Source of the DNA: Maratus speciosus
Taxonomy: Eukaryota; Arthropoda; Arachnida; Araneae; Salticidae
NCBI GenBank assembly: GCA_963932465.1
Contig: OZ010795.1
Span: 524,587,451-524,651,450 of the forward strand
Reading direction: 5' to 3'
Length of the DNA stretch: 64,000 bases
Under the pieces are notes generated by a model, which was not told the origin of the DNA, made no database searches, and saw only the letters and a program-made list of their open reading frames with translations. A program made the translations under genes and the position numbers. Shown piece by piece: positions 35,026-46,032 of this stretch (the stretch's first letter is position 1; the number at the start of each line of letters is the position of its first letter).

Positions 35026-36040
35026 CTTATTTAATCACTCATGTCCACATTAAAATGCTTTTTGTTTTCCTAAAAAAGAGAAAAAATCCTAAAAATTTCT
35101 TTGCTTAAAATTTCATTTGTCTCTATTCCTTGTATATGAGGTCTCCGAATAAAAATTTATTCACTTTTAGAATATATTAAATTTGTCGTAAGCCTAGTTT
35201 TTTCTTTCAAATGGCACGTTAAGGGGGCAGTGGACGTTCAACATAATTTTTTTTTAATTTTCACTCAGTTGTACGGACATTTTGCACACATAATAATTCA
35301 TACAGTTTCTACGTAAATTAATCAATTTTATACAAAAAGAGTTTAATTAAGTTATTAATTAAAATATGTTAATTAATCACTCTAATTAAAAATACTGCAT
35401 GCGATTTTACTTTGGCTTTAGGAACCTCGTATTTTCTTAAATACTATATTTATAATATTGCAACAAAAGTTGGTATGACTTTTAAATTTATACTAATGCT
35501 AGGGGGCTCTGCCCCCTGCAAGCCACGCTCATCAACCCCCGTTCAGACACCGAAGAATCTAAAAACACGCTAATCTGATCGGTTTTTAAAATATTAGAGA
35601 AGATTGAATTATACTGAAAAAAGCTGCGCAGATCTAACGGGTTTCCATTCAATTCCCTTTTATTGCAAAAACTTAAGTTCGAATCAGTTGCTGTTAAGAC
35701 ATCCAATGGTTGTTTTCGTTTTTGATTAAAGAGGATCAGTTAAACATTTGAAAAGAAGTTAAAATAAAATAAATTAAGTATAAGAGTCTTTGTCTCCCGC
35801 TATTTTAAAACAATCTCTATAACAATAGCCTAAGTCATGTGACTATAATCAACAGATCCAGGCGGACCACTTCGCTTTTTATACTCTAGGTGCCATTTTG
35901 GTACTTTAACGTTAGCCAGGCACAGGTGATAAGTCGTCAAATATTATTCTATCGTCATCATTTCATCTATATTATAATAGTTCAAGTCGTCAACTGCCAT
36001 AAACAAATACGGTCTGATCCCTTCGCCATTCATATGAAAG
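35021..36040. other. no gene seen; GC hairpin at 35500
   Basis: 35497-35518 contains GGGGGC TCT GCCCCC preceded by CTAG, resembling, on the minus strand, a Helitron-type terminal hairpin, but the flanking base is not the expected T. No coding motifs. Confidence 0.4.
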
Positions 36041-36044
36041 TTTG

Positions 36045-36230
36045 GCAAAGATGTCATATACGTCCATATTGGCGTGATTTTTTAACGACGCCAATTTGGG
36101 GAACGCATCAACAGCATGAACAGCAACATCCGGCTAACCATATCAAGCAAAATAACGATACTTTGGCGCCAGTTATGCGCCCGTTCCGTATATGACATTG
36201 GCGTCAGAAAAAAATCGCGCCAATATGGGA
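36045..36230. repeat. imperfect palindrome
   Basis: tcatatacgtccatattggcgtgattttt...acgccaat is repeated inverted as attggcgtcagaaaaaaatcgcgccaatatgg. Adjacent sequence to 36480 repeats ttggcg/cgccaat motifs, suggesting a single element rich in these. Confidence 0.65.
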
Positions 36231-36498
36231 CCGTAAGTTTTCCATTTTGATTAAAAAATCAAATTTTTTTTCAAATAAAACTACATAAAAGTTGCCATGG
36301 TCGCAAGGAATTCTAGGTACTGTTATGCTAGCAGGATGCAAATCTCGCCAATAGCTCTTTTTCAACTCGCCAATTAGCATTTTTTTTTCGAGTGGTAATA
36401 TTTGGCCAGATACGCAACGCAGGTTTGGCGTGATTTTTATTTTTTTACGAAAATTTGGAGAAAACCTCGTTTTCAAATACCAGTTACATATGCATTTT

Positions 36499-36792
36499 GG
36501 TATTCTTAGATATCCCAACGACTAAAAATATATCGCCAAACTATAAGATTAAATGCCAATAATGGTTGATCGTAAATGTCACATTCACTTGACTTTAAGC
36601 AAGTTACACGTGTTTACGTCATCAAGTGATTTTTATTTCGACGTTTTATTCGTATATTTATTAATGTTATACTAATTAATTTGTTCTTTCGTTATTTAAA
36701 ATAAAAATTATGTCAATTTGTATAATTTGGCGAGTGTTTTGGTGATTTATATAATTTGGAGAAATTGGTCGACGGAATAACTAAGTAGTACT
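36499..36792 (+). mobile_element. 294 bp MITE, copy 2
   Basis: Inverted, nearly full-length counterpart of 32117-32410. It shares the internal segment cacgtgtttacgtcatcaag and ends tcgacggaataactaagtag. Its left end is more diverged (GGTATTCTTAGATATCCC). Confidence 0.78.
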
Positions 36793-37479
36793 GTATTTCT
36801 TAATTATTTTCTATTATTTTCTAAAGGAAATATAAAAAAAATAATTAATAATCATAGAACAATATAATTTATATAATTTGTAAAAAGAAATAAAAGTAAA
36901 TAAACATTTATTATCAAATAAACAACAATAGCCGTGTTACCATGTCAACCTTTTCTGAAATATAAAAAAAAATATATATATATCTGTTTGATTAAAATTT
37001 TAGTTACCATCATTAGAAAAATGTACATAAAATTAGAAAAAAAAAATAATATTTCGAAAACTAATTCGAATTTAAAAATTATAATAACAGTTTTGAAATC
37101 TGCTGATCAATATTGATTTTCGGTGTTAATTTCATCGCAAAGTATTCCATATTTTAAGAGAAATCTCCGTGAAACATAATCAGTTGTTTAATAAGTCAAT
37201 TCATACTTCCGTTTCACTTCCGTTTCATAAATTCGTTTCATTAGTATTTTATATATATAGGGCAGATATTGAGAAAAAATAATAAAAGACTTCCAATATT
37301 TACAGTTTTTCTTGAAATTTCTCGGACGAAAGTTTTATAACTGTCAAATCACTTTCCTTATTGTACAGTAATGTATGCTTATAAATACTAGGAATATAGC
37401 ATATTCTAAACAATAATACTTAATATTATGAAAATTGGATAAAAAATAAGATACATAAAAAATAAGACATATTTTCAAT
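36793..37479. other. AT-rich sequence, no gene seen
   Basis: Nothing recognised apart from A-rich runs. Confidence 0.4.
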
Positions 37480-38115
37480 ATGAGTCATTCTCACATAATT
37501 TTGACTTTTAAGTCCCTGAATAATAATTTTTATTTCAGTACATATTCTTGTGTTCTTTTGTTTCTTATACCAGAAAACATGCCATTGCAAGACTGTATAA
37601 CATTATTTACGAGATAAATAAGTTTTGGACGATATTGGGGTCCAAATATACCAGGAAATTCCTATACCATCTCGTGTCTCTTATTATGCTGATTTTTAAG
37701 TTTGGAGCTGTCTGTATAAAATTGTTTCAGTACAAGTAATTCGATGTAATTTTTTTCCGAAACTGCGAGTATTGTTTTATATAAATATGTAGTTAAAAAT
37801 TAACCTGCACACATTTTTACGCTTGTTATTATTTTTTGAACTCTGTCATTGGATTTTAGATTCCTTACCGTCCCTCTTGCTAAAATTATAGAGAAAATCA
37901 ATTCAGAAGCAGCCCCAGATGTTTTTCAATTTTTTTTCTCATGCAGAAGTATGCTAGAGAAAGAATGGCTAAAACTGTTTGACAGAAAATTTACAGCAGA
38001 ATTTAAATGTCAATTTCAAGAAACGTGGCTTTATTGGTAGTCTTACATCCCCATGGTTTATTCTTTAACTTTTCGAGGTAAATATATTTTTTAAAATTCA
38101 ATACAATGTAAATAA
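37480..38115 (+). repeat. dispersed repeat copy B (pairs with 21345-22015)
   Basis: Collinear with copy A until the point where the gypsy LTR begins (about 38117), which shows that the gypsy element inserted into or beside this repeat. Copy A continues past the equivalent base with different sequence. Confidence 0.85.
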
Positions 38116-38116
38116 C

Positions 38117-38368
38117 TGTATGGCATCTTAACTGTAACTACCAGCAATCTCTTGAAATTTGTTAACGTGATCGCCGTTACTCAAGAACGTCTCCACTCCA
38201 CTCTTCTCTGGCGTTTTGTGCTTCGAAAAGAGACGCTCTGATATGTTGTTACTAACTTTATTTTCTCCTAGTGTAACTGTATCGTTGTAATACATCAGAA
38301 GTAATATTTTAGCATTAAATAGCGTAATAGTAGAATGGAGTATGTTTGTACTTTAAAAAATACTAAAG
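38117..38368 (+). repeat. putative 5' LTR of the old gypsy element
   Basis: Left edge set by loss of similarity to the dispersed repeat, right edge by the primer-binding-like site. About 250 bp. No second LTR is available to prove the boundaries. Confidence 0.6.
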
Positions 38369-38384
38369 TGGTGACCCGGAAATC
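38369..38384 (+). promoter_or_regulatory. putative primer-binding site
   Basis: TGGTGACCCGGAAATC begins with TGG as expected for pairing with a tRNA CCA end and lies just after the putative LTR, 430 bp before gag. tRNA not assigned. Confidence 0.55.
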
Positions 38385-38817
38385 TTAAAACTTGTTCACG
38401 CAATAGTTACTCACAAATGAAAAATATTTGATTAGAACTCGATGTGGTATCGTCGGCGGTTTATTCTTCCGAGAGCGGTGACATTTATTCTTGAGTGAAA
38501 TGCTTTCCAACTATGAATATTACCGCGAACTTTTATGTAATTACTTCTGAAGCTGATAGTATTTGGTTCAATGAAGATTGTGATAATTAAACCTGGTGTA
38601 CAACAGCCAAGCGTCTGAGAGAAATGAAATACAGGTCAGTTCTATTTTCTGTAATTTCGAAAGAGAGTGTTTTTTTTAAATTTTAATGTGGTTAACTCAT
38701 ATTATTATTAGCGTTACTGTATTTAAAATAAATTTTCATATTATAATTGCGCATTATCTCAACATTTATATATATATTTATTAATACTATTTATTATTTC
38801 AAATTACAAACAGTGAT

Positions 38818-39087
38818 ATGCAGGGTGGTGAAGTTAATAGAATTGCACTTCGTGTGCCGCTCTTTTGGAGACCAAATATTCAATTGTGGTTATCACAAGT
38901 AGAAGCCGCGTTCCAATTATCTGGTATTACGAATGATGACACTAAATATGCTACCCTCGTTGCGTCAATTGACTCTGAAAGTTTAAACTATGTCAGCGAT
39001 CTTATATACAGTCCCCCAGAACAGGATAAATATGATACATTAAAGCGCAGACTTCTTACTGAGTTCGCAGACTCTGATGGAAAACGC
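38818..39087 (+). pseudogene. gypsy gag, 5' part
   Basis: ATG at 38818 opens a frame with RVPLFWRPNIQLWLSQVEAAF, TNDDTKYATLVASID and PEQDKYDTLKRRLL, typical of the capsid N-terminal region of arthropod gypsy gag. The frame is cut at 39088 by the TTAA-flanked palindromic element and is continued in the same frame register at 39843 if one copy of the TTAA duplication is discounted. Gag forms the particle shell in active relatives. Confidence 0.82.
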
Positions 39088-39842
39088 TTAAGGGGTCATG
39101 TACCTTTTAAACGCGACGGGATTTAACGAAAAACTTCAAAGTTTGAATTAGTCTATCTTCAAAACCTTTTTATGTATAAACATGAAATTTTGGATATTGA
39201 TTAAACAGATTATTCTTTGTAATATACTACCAACAGAAATTTGTTAACCCTTTACAGAATTTGTGTATTGTTGAAATCAAAATAACTCCTTTTTTTACCT
39301 CGTAAGTCATTGCGCGCATGATATTTTGAGACAGTATTTATGGATTGTCATAAAATTTGGTAAATATACTATACAAATATGTGTGTTTAAAATGATCTAC
39401 TTTTAAGCATTTAAAATGGTAATATTTTTAGTTATGACTATTTTTATTCATTAAAAATACAAAATTTTTATTTTTTTTTTTACGAAAATATTTTTTGTAT
39501 ATAGTTAATGAAATAATTTTAGCCTAAGAGTAGATAATTTTAAACACACATACATGTTTAGCATATTTATCAAATTTCATGCCAATCCATACATACTTTC
39601 TCAAGATATCACGCACGCAATGACTTATGGAGTAACAAAAAGAGCTATTTTCGTTTCAACAATACACAAATTCTGTAAAGGGTTAATACATTTCTAATGG
39701 TAGCATATTACAAAGCACAATCTGTTTAATCAATATCCAAAATTTCATGTTTATACATAAAAAAGCTTTGAAGATAGACTAATTCAAACTTTGAAGATTT
39801 TCGTTAATTTTCGACATGTTTAAAAGGTACAAGACCCCTTAA
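39088..39842. mobile_element. palindromic TTAA element inserted in gag
   Basis: TTAA at 39088-39091 and 39839-39842; ends GGGGTC and GACCCC. The 747 bp between them is a near-complete palindrome with arms of about 370 bp: agtttgaattagtctatctt and its inverse, then tttcatgtttata and so on to the centre. A second TTAACCCTTTACAG pair sits symmetrically at 39244 and 39686, so an inner palindromic TTAA element may be nested. No coding frame. TTAA targeting suggests a piggyBac-type machinery. Confidence 0.85.
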
Positions 39843-40375
39843 AAAAACTTTTGAGTGAACTACAGTTGGGAGACAGTAAACCGTCTACATTACTCCGCCA
39901 AATGCGCGATCTGGCCGCAGGCAAACTTAACGAACACTTTTTGCAGAACTTATGGTTACAGAGATTACCAACGAATATTCAATCCATCTTATTGGCCTCG
40001 AACGAAAATTTACCCCAGCTTGCGAATTCACCCGACAAGGTACACGAAATTAGGCTGATAGTGCATATGTATATTCGGTTGCAAATACAGAAGCGGTTAC
40101 GGATGATTTGCGGATACCAAATTTGCTCAGCCATCTATTTTAGACTTGCAAAAGTAAATTGAGAAGTTAACATTGCATGTCGAGAAGCTTTCTCAAGAAA
40201 GGAGTAGATCTTACTCAAGGGGTCGAAGCTTCGCGTCTAGAAGCCAACCTTGAAGTGAAAGCCGAAATCCAACTTATGCCAACAATGAAAATTTTTGCTT
40301 CTACCGTAATCGGTTTGGTCGCTTTTCCAGGCAGTGTAGGAAACCTTGCTCATTCTACCCGTCGGTAAACGAGTA
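39843..40375 (+). pseudogene. gypsy gag, 3' part
   Basis: LLSELQLGDSKPSTLLRQM, LNEHFLQNLWLQRLPTNIQ and LASNENLPQLA are the capsid C-terminal region. Frameshifts follow (about 40055 and 40175). In another frame near 40290-40370 a Cys-containing tail (CFYRNRFGRFSRQC, CSF) replaces the usual CCHC knuckle, as known in this gypsy lineage. Confidence 0.8.
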
Positions 40376-40446
40376 AGCGCTACCACCCGAACAAGCGCCT
40401 GTGGTGGTAGCGATGTTTCGGTAGCTAAAACTAATAACCGTTTTGC

Positions 40447-40761
40447 GTGTATGATAGTGCTACAAATATGAAATTTTTAATTGATACCGCTAGCGATGTT
40501 TCATGTATACCAATTAAAATAAATCAACACGGTTACCAACACATCCCTGACACCTTAGGATTATACTCAGCAAATCAATCAAAAATAAAAACCTTCGGCA
40601 CTAAATTGTTACATTTACATTTTGCCTTACGCCGCGTTTTCAAGTGGCATTTTATAGTTGATGAGGTCTCTGCACCCATTATCGGAGGAGATTTTTTCAG
40701 CCATTTTAACCTACTTGTTGATATTAGGAATAAAAAACGCATCGATGGGATAGCAAGTTAA
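40447..40761 (+). pseudogene. gypsy aspartic protease
   Basis: FLIDTASDVSCIP is the active-site loop. The usual Gly after Asp-Thr is Ala here, a change likely to weaken catalysis. IIGGDFFSHFNLLVDI is the second conserved element. The frame closes at 40761, shortly before the RT frame. Confidence 0.8.
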
Positions 40762-40793
40762 GCGCTGATGGTAGTTTCGACAATTCTCAACAA

Positions 40794-41693
40794 GTGGCAA
40801 TTAAAGCAATTATCGAAAATTCTCGTTATCACGCATTGTTAAGATCTTATCCAGATATTACGACACCAGATCCTAAATTTGATAGGGCCAAATATTCCAC
40901 AGTACATCATATTGAAACAGTCGGGCCGCCAGTACATAGTCGGCCTCGAAGGTTACATCCAAAAACCCTCGATGCCGTTAGAAAAGAATTTGAATTTATG
41001 ATTGAGAAGGGTATTTGTCGCCCATCCAACAGCCCCTGGACTTCACCCCTTCATGTTGTACCTAAATCCGCAGGTGGTATACGTCCTGTTGGCGATTATG
41101 GGCGATTAAACGCAAAAACAATCCCAGATCGCTATCCAATTCCCCACTTACATGACTTCTCCTCTGCTCTCCATGGAAAAACTACTTTTTCAAAGTTAGA
41201 CATTTTTAGGGCTTATTATGCGATTCCTGTGAATGAAGAGGATATTCCGAAAACAGCAATAACGACACCTTCTGGCCTGTTTGAATTTCCCTTTTTAAAT
41301 TTTGGTCTCTGCAACGCCGCCCAAACTTTTCAGCGATTTATCGATGAAGTTTTAAGGGATTTGGGATTTTGCTTTGCATACTTGGACGACATTTTAGTGT
41401 TCTCTGACAACGAAGAGCAGCACGAAGCACATTTGAAGCAACTGTTTCAGAAACTCAACGACTATGGGATACAACTAAATACGTCTAAATGTGTCTTCGG
41501 GGTCCCTGAACTCTCTTTTTTAGGACACTTGGTTTCATGTTATGGGACCAAACCCTTGCCAGAAAAGGTCCAAGCGGTATTAGATTTTAAGGAACCGAAA
41601 ACAGTAAAGGATTTACGCATGTTTTTAGGCCTAATGAATTTTTACCGTCGATTCCTACCCCACGCAGCAGACAAACAGGCCATCTTAAACTAA
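40794..41693 (+). pseudogene. gypsy reverse transcriptase
   Basis: An open stretch of 299 codons with all main RT blocks: [16 protein letters not shown] (entry), [55 protein letters not shown] (first Asp), [29 protein letters not shown] (YLDD), SFLGHLVS and [13 protein letters not shown]. It stops at 41691-41693, where the thumb/RNase H linker would follow, and resumes in RNase H. The RT core itself is undamaged. Confidence 0.9.
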
Positions 41694-41955
41694 TATCTTA
41701 AAGGTGACAAAAAAGATAACAGACAGTTAGAATTGACTGTGGAAGCTAAACAAGCTTTTGATTATTGCAAACAACAATTGGCAAATGCAGCTTTACTTGC
41801 TCACCCTTCAGAAACGTCAGATTTGATTTTATGCGCTGACGCTTCAGATTTCGTTATCGGGGCTGTGCTCAATCAGGTAACAAATAGTTAATTTCAACCT
41901 CTTGGTTTTTTTTTGACGGAAACTTTCTCCCACTGAAAAACGGAACAGTGCGTAC
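41694..41955 (+). pseudogene. gypsy RNase H, truncated
   Basis: After the stop, the frame reads TVEAKQAFDYCKQQLANAALLAHP and LILCADASDFVIGAVLNQ (catalytic Asp), a stop at about 41889, then RKLSPTEKR...AYDK before losing similarity at about 41950. The remaining two thirds of the domain, integrase and 3' LTR are absent. Confidence 0.8.
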
Positions 41956-41959
41956 GATA

Positions 41960-42191
41960 AAAATTATTGTGAAATAAATGACCTCTGAGAGCCAGTATCA
42001 CATAAACATCTGTTTTTTATAAACTCTTGTTTAGAATTTTGAACTTTTACTAATGTGGTACACAACAAAATATGGCTCTTTTGATTACAATTTTCGTTTG
42101 ACTCATAATGAGAGGCACAGACTGTAGACGAAACATTTTCACTTGCAGACTCAACTTTTTTAGGGATAAATTCTTGTGCGTGTGGAGACAT
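41960..42191 (-). pseudogene. BEL/Pao A17 protease, N-terminal fragment
   Basis: SHILLCTTLVKVQNSKQEF followed by CLCDTGSQRSFIS. DTGSQRSFI is the active-site signature of the retropepsin (peptidase A17) of BEL/Pao elements. The coding sequence stops within a few codons of it at the junction with the gypsy fragment. Confidence 0.82.
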
Positions 42192-42236
42192 ACTATTTGA
42201 TTCTTATTCCTTGAATAATTTACCATGTGCAAAACA

Positions 42237-42485
42237 CTATGGTGTTTTTAAAGCATTATGGCACGTATTTAGACTCTTACATTTATTGAGGAAATGCATA
42301 TTAGATAAATAATTGAAACAATAATGATTACGTTTTACGAAATCAATTCGTTGTTGAACAGGTAAATTAAGAAACTTCGAGCACTTAGCTAAACTATGGT
42401 CTTCCTTACAATAACCAAAACCTAACGTAGCTACAAAAGCATTACTCTTATTCAGAACTACAGATTTAGGTACCTTATTTACCAC
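42237..42485 (-). pseudogene. BEL/Pao zinc-knuckle region
   Basis: GYCKEDHSLAKCSKFLNLPVQQRIDFVKRNHYCFNYLSNMHFLNKC: two knuckle-like CxxH/C modules separated by the VQQRIDFVK linker typical of BEL gag. The second knuckle has Tyr in place of a Cys (CFNY), a sign of decay. Confidence 0.8.
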
Positions 42486-42518
42486 TAGCTTGCTATTTTG
42501 AAGAGTTCTTGCGTAATT

Positions 42519-43390
42519 CTAAAGAAATTCGATTAAGTTTTTAAGTTTCGGAATTTCCCCGCTTTTAAGCTGACGTTCCCACCACAATTTTGTAGAAGGA
42601 TCCAATTTTTGCAAAATTAAATAAGTCATTAATGTATCATCAAATTTGTCAATGGTTTGGTTCAATACTTCTAATGAGCAAATGACTTCATTAATGTTGT
42701 CAACTAGATTTAAAATAGCAATAGCTGTTTCTGTTTGAATAGTTGGTAAATTTAAAAATCGTTTAATATATGCAAATATTTGTTCTCGCATATTTGAATA
42801 TCTTTCGTCTAATAGATTCCATGCAATCTCAAAATTAGAATTCGAAATTTGAATAGACTGAATGACGCGATACGCTTCACCTTTCAACGAAGCCTTCAAA
42901 TACTGTAATTTTTGAGCATTAGATATACTTGTATTGCTGTTTACGCATGCATTGAAAAGATCCTTAAACGCTATTCATTCTGTTATATTACCTCCAAAAG
43001 TAGGTAATGAAAACCTAGGTAATTTAATATTCTCAAACACATTTTCTGAAATTACACTATCAGATTTAGTTTCACTCTTATTTAACTCAGCATTTTGTAT
43101 TTTCAACATTTTTTCACCCTTAAATTTCCACAAATCAATTTTATCTGATATTTCCTGTGCGCTATCTATCTCACTTTCTAATTGTTTAGGTTCTGTAATT
43201 AAAACTTCCATTTTCCTATCCAGTTTTTTTAGATCCGTTTCTTTCTATTTTAATAATTCAATATTTTCTTCTAAATCTATTACATTAATGTCATCACTTG
43301 CGATTATACTTTCGATTTTCTTAATGTAATTTGTTACACTTCTCCTTAGAGCAGTTCTTTTTGTTTTTAAAGATACCAGTTCACTCAGTT
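42519..43390 (-). pseudogene. BEL/Pao gag (DUF1759-type)
   Basis: The minus strand starts near LKTKRTALRRSVTNYIKKIES, has a stop near 43245, then KLPRFSLPTFGGNITE (43000), a frame break, and KASLKGEAYRVIQSIQISNSNFEIAWNLLDERYSN, VICSLEVLNQTIDKFDDTLMTYLILQKLDP and WWERQLKSGEIP. This order and the LPTFGG and LKGEA..VI blocks are the classic BEL/Pao gag. At least two frame breaks. Confidence 0.85.
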
Positions 43391-44544
43391 TTGCTTAAAT
43401 CAAGCCCAAAACTAGTTCTAAAATATCTAAACTGTGTGCTTTCAAAATAATTCTACACTTTAAAATACAAATTATTTTTAGACATGAAATAGAATGTTCA
43501 AAGTTAACTTACCTCACAAGCTGAGGTCATTTTTCCTTCGATATCACACGATTTCCATCGACAGACGATATCATTCTGCAGTTCATAAACTGTTCTATTG
43601 TACTCTTTTATTTTTCATTAGCGCTCCGGCTCGACGGACCAACAAATGATATTGGGTTTTTAACTACAATCACTTACACTACTGCTGGTTCGTTCACATA
43701 AACACCAAAGCGGACTGTTAACACGAATTTATTATAACACTAAATATTTGCGAGCCAACAGCGGCTTACTACATTCCATCATTTTTGACATTCTACAACC
43801 ACGCGAATCAAAACAGAATAAAACACAGAGTGTTTGTTGCCACATGCGGAAAAAAAGAACAAGAAACTTACATGGATTCGGAGCACACGAAACCACGGAA
43901 TATGCAGCAGACGATACTTACATAAACAATATTAATTAACCAAAAACTAAAAAAAGATTTTTTAGTCTATTTTTGCCCAACTGAAGGTCCACGGTTCCCT
44001 TAAGAGATCTTTTGTGCAAATTTCGGTGCTTCTTACACCAAATGTACCAAACGTTATGAAAGAGATCCGAGTGTCCGTTGAATGTTTGAAAAAGGTTGGT
44101 GAAGTTCAGAATTCTTTAGCTTTCTACTCATATGCCTTTCTCGATAAAAGCTGACGCACCCCGCCAGAGATATGAGTTTCCGTTTTTTTTGTTTGGTTTT
44201 TTCCGTTCTGTTTCAACTTCACGCAGTCATCAGTGAGTGTATGATTATGGTAGCATTGGAAAATGTACTTATTTACTTATTTATGGGTTAGTAGAACAAT
44301 TTATTGTTATGGAGATTTTATAAAATTTTAATGTCTGATGAAGTGTTTCTGATATTTCTATTTCTAGAAATAAATTACATTTATTTCATGGTTGGAGTTT
44401 TTTTCAAAAAACATATAGATGTGAATCTCTTAAAAAAATTTATTTAGAAGTGAATTGTTTGCTATTTCTGTAGGGGAAATTTGAAATGGGTTACACATGA
44501 ACCTTACTGTTGTGGACGATTTGTTGCTTTTATGGACGATGTGT

Positions 44545-46001
44545 TATTCATGTTATGCACCTCTAATGGCCCTCCCTCCCCACTTTGGCCCCGGGGGGCA
44601 CTTTTCTAAATTTTGCTGACATCCCTGATGTGACATATCGTTCAAAAGGCCTTTGACCACTTATTCAAGTTTTGCACCTCTAATGCCCCCCCACTTTGCC
44701 CCCCCCCCTGCGGGCACTTTTCTAGATTTTGCTGACATCCCTCATGCAACATATCGTTCGAAAGTCCTGGTACCACTTATTCATGTTACGCACCTCCGGT
44801 GCCTTTGCTACCCACCGGGGGACACTTTTCTAAATTTTGCTGACATCCCTGATGTGACATATCGTTCAAAAGGCCTTTGACCACTTATTCAAGTTTTGCA
44901 CCTCTAATGCCTCCCCCCCACTTTGCCCCCCCACCCCCCTGCGGGCACTTTTCTAGATTTTGCTGACATCCCTCATGCGACATATCGTTCGAAAGTCTTG
45001 GTACCACTTATTCATGTTACGCACCTCCGGTGCCTTTGCCCCCCCCCACTTTGCCCCCCCCACTTTGCCCCCCCCACTTTGCCCCCCCACCCCCCTGCGG
45101 ACACTTTTCTAAATTTTGCTGACACCCCTCGTGTGACATATCGCTGAAAAGGCCTGTGACTACTTATTCATGTTATGCACCTCTAATGCCCCTACCACCA
45201 TTTTGTCCCACCGGGGGGCACTTTTCTAAATTTTGCTGACATCCCTGTTGCACGGCCCACGGCCCATTTTCATCATATCTTTATAAATTTGACAGGGTTC
45301 CTTCTCCATTATGTGTATGCGGTCAGCGAGCTACATCATTGCATTATATCTTTAACTGTACCCTTACATCATATTACCATATAAGAAAATCTCCAAAAAT
45401 TTGTTTGTCTCAGTGGTTCTCAGTGGTTTTGTCAAATCCATCATTTTGTCAAAAGATAATTGAATGTATGAAAGTTTTAGAAAACAACCATTATTTGTTT
45501 CAAAATGTTTTGCCATTTATAGATGATGATGAGAACGTATCTTAACAAATAGACAGATACCACCAATTCAAAATAAACTCTTAGCCACAAACAACACGAT
45601 TGAACTATAATCTAACTGTTGCAAGAACAATAGACTTTTGAACTTTTATGTGTGTATATAATTATATAATATTCATCATAATTATTCACTATTTTACCTA
45701 TTTTTTATATTCTACATTATTTTTAAAATTATGAATCTCTTTCTAATTTAATATACATATACGTAGCTTTTATTGTATTTTTGCAGAACGCCCAGCTTTG
45801 CAGAGTAATTGAGCTTTTGCCGCTCCAACAAGTTTAAAAATCCTAATATCTATTATCTCATGATCTTATTAATTACTAATATCCAAATCTCTCTCGTAAA
45901 CGCCCAGTAAAAATTGGGCTTTCCATCGTGTATATATTGTACTTATATTGTATTTAATCTTAATATTCTCAATTGGCTTTCCTGTAGGTCCCTTCGGGCC
46001 T

Positions 46002-46032
<31 letters not shown>

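Larger units (their letters stand above)
38117..41955 (+). mobile_element. old Ty3/gypsy element, 3'-truncated
   Basis: 5' LTR, primer-binding-like site, gag, protease, RT and the start of RNase H in the canonical order on plus. It ends inside RNase H where it meets a minus-strand BEL/Pao fragment at about 41955. The integrase and 3' LTR are missing. It carries frameshifts and a 747 bp insertion in gag. Confidence 0.85.
41956..44060 (-). mobile_element. BEL/Pao LTR element, 3'-truncated
   Basis: On the minus strand: LTR/leader region (about 44060-43400), gag (43390-42519), zinc-knuckle region (42485-42237) and start of the A17 protease (42191-41960), then an abrupt end against the plus-strand gypsy RNase H. 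RT, RNase H, integrase and the 3' LTR are missing. In the leader, TTGGTCCGTCGAGCCGG (about 43648-43632, reverse) is the primer-site-like sequence common in BEL/Pao elements. Confidence 0.8.

Noticed and set aside
44653..45147. Pro/His-rich open frames with repeated TFLDFADIPHATYRSK
   Set aside because: The repetition follows the 118 bp DNA array and the frames are broken by C-tract length changes.
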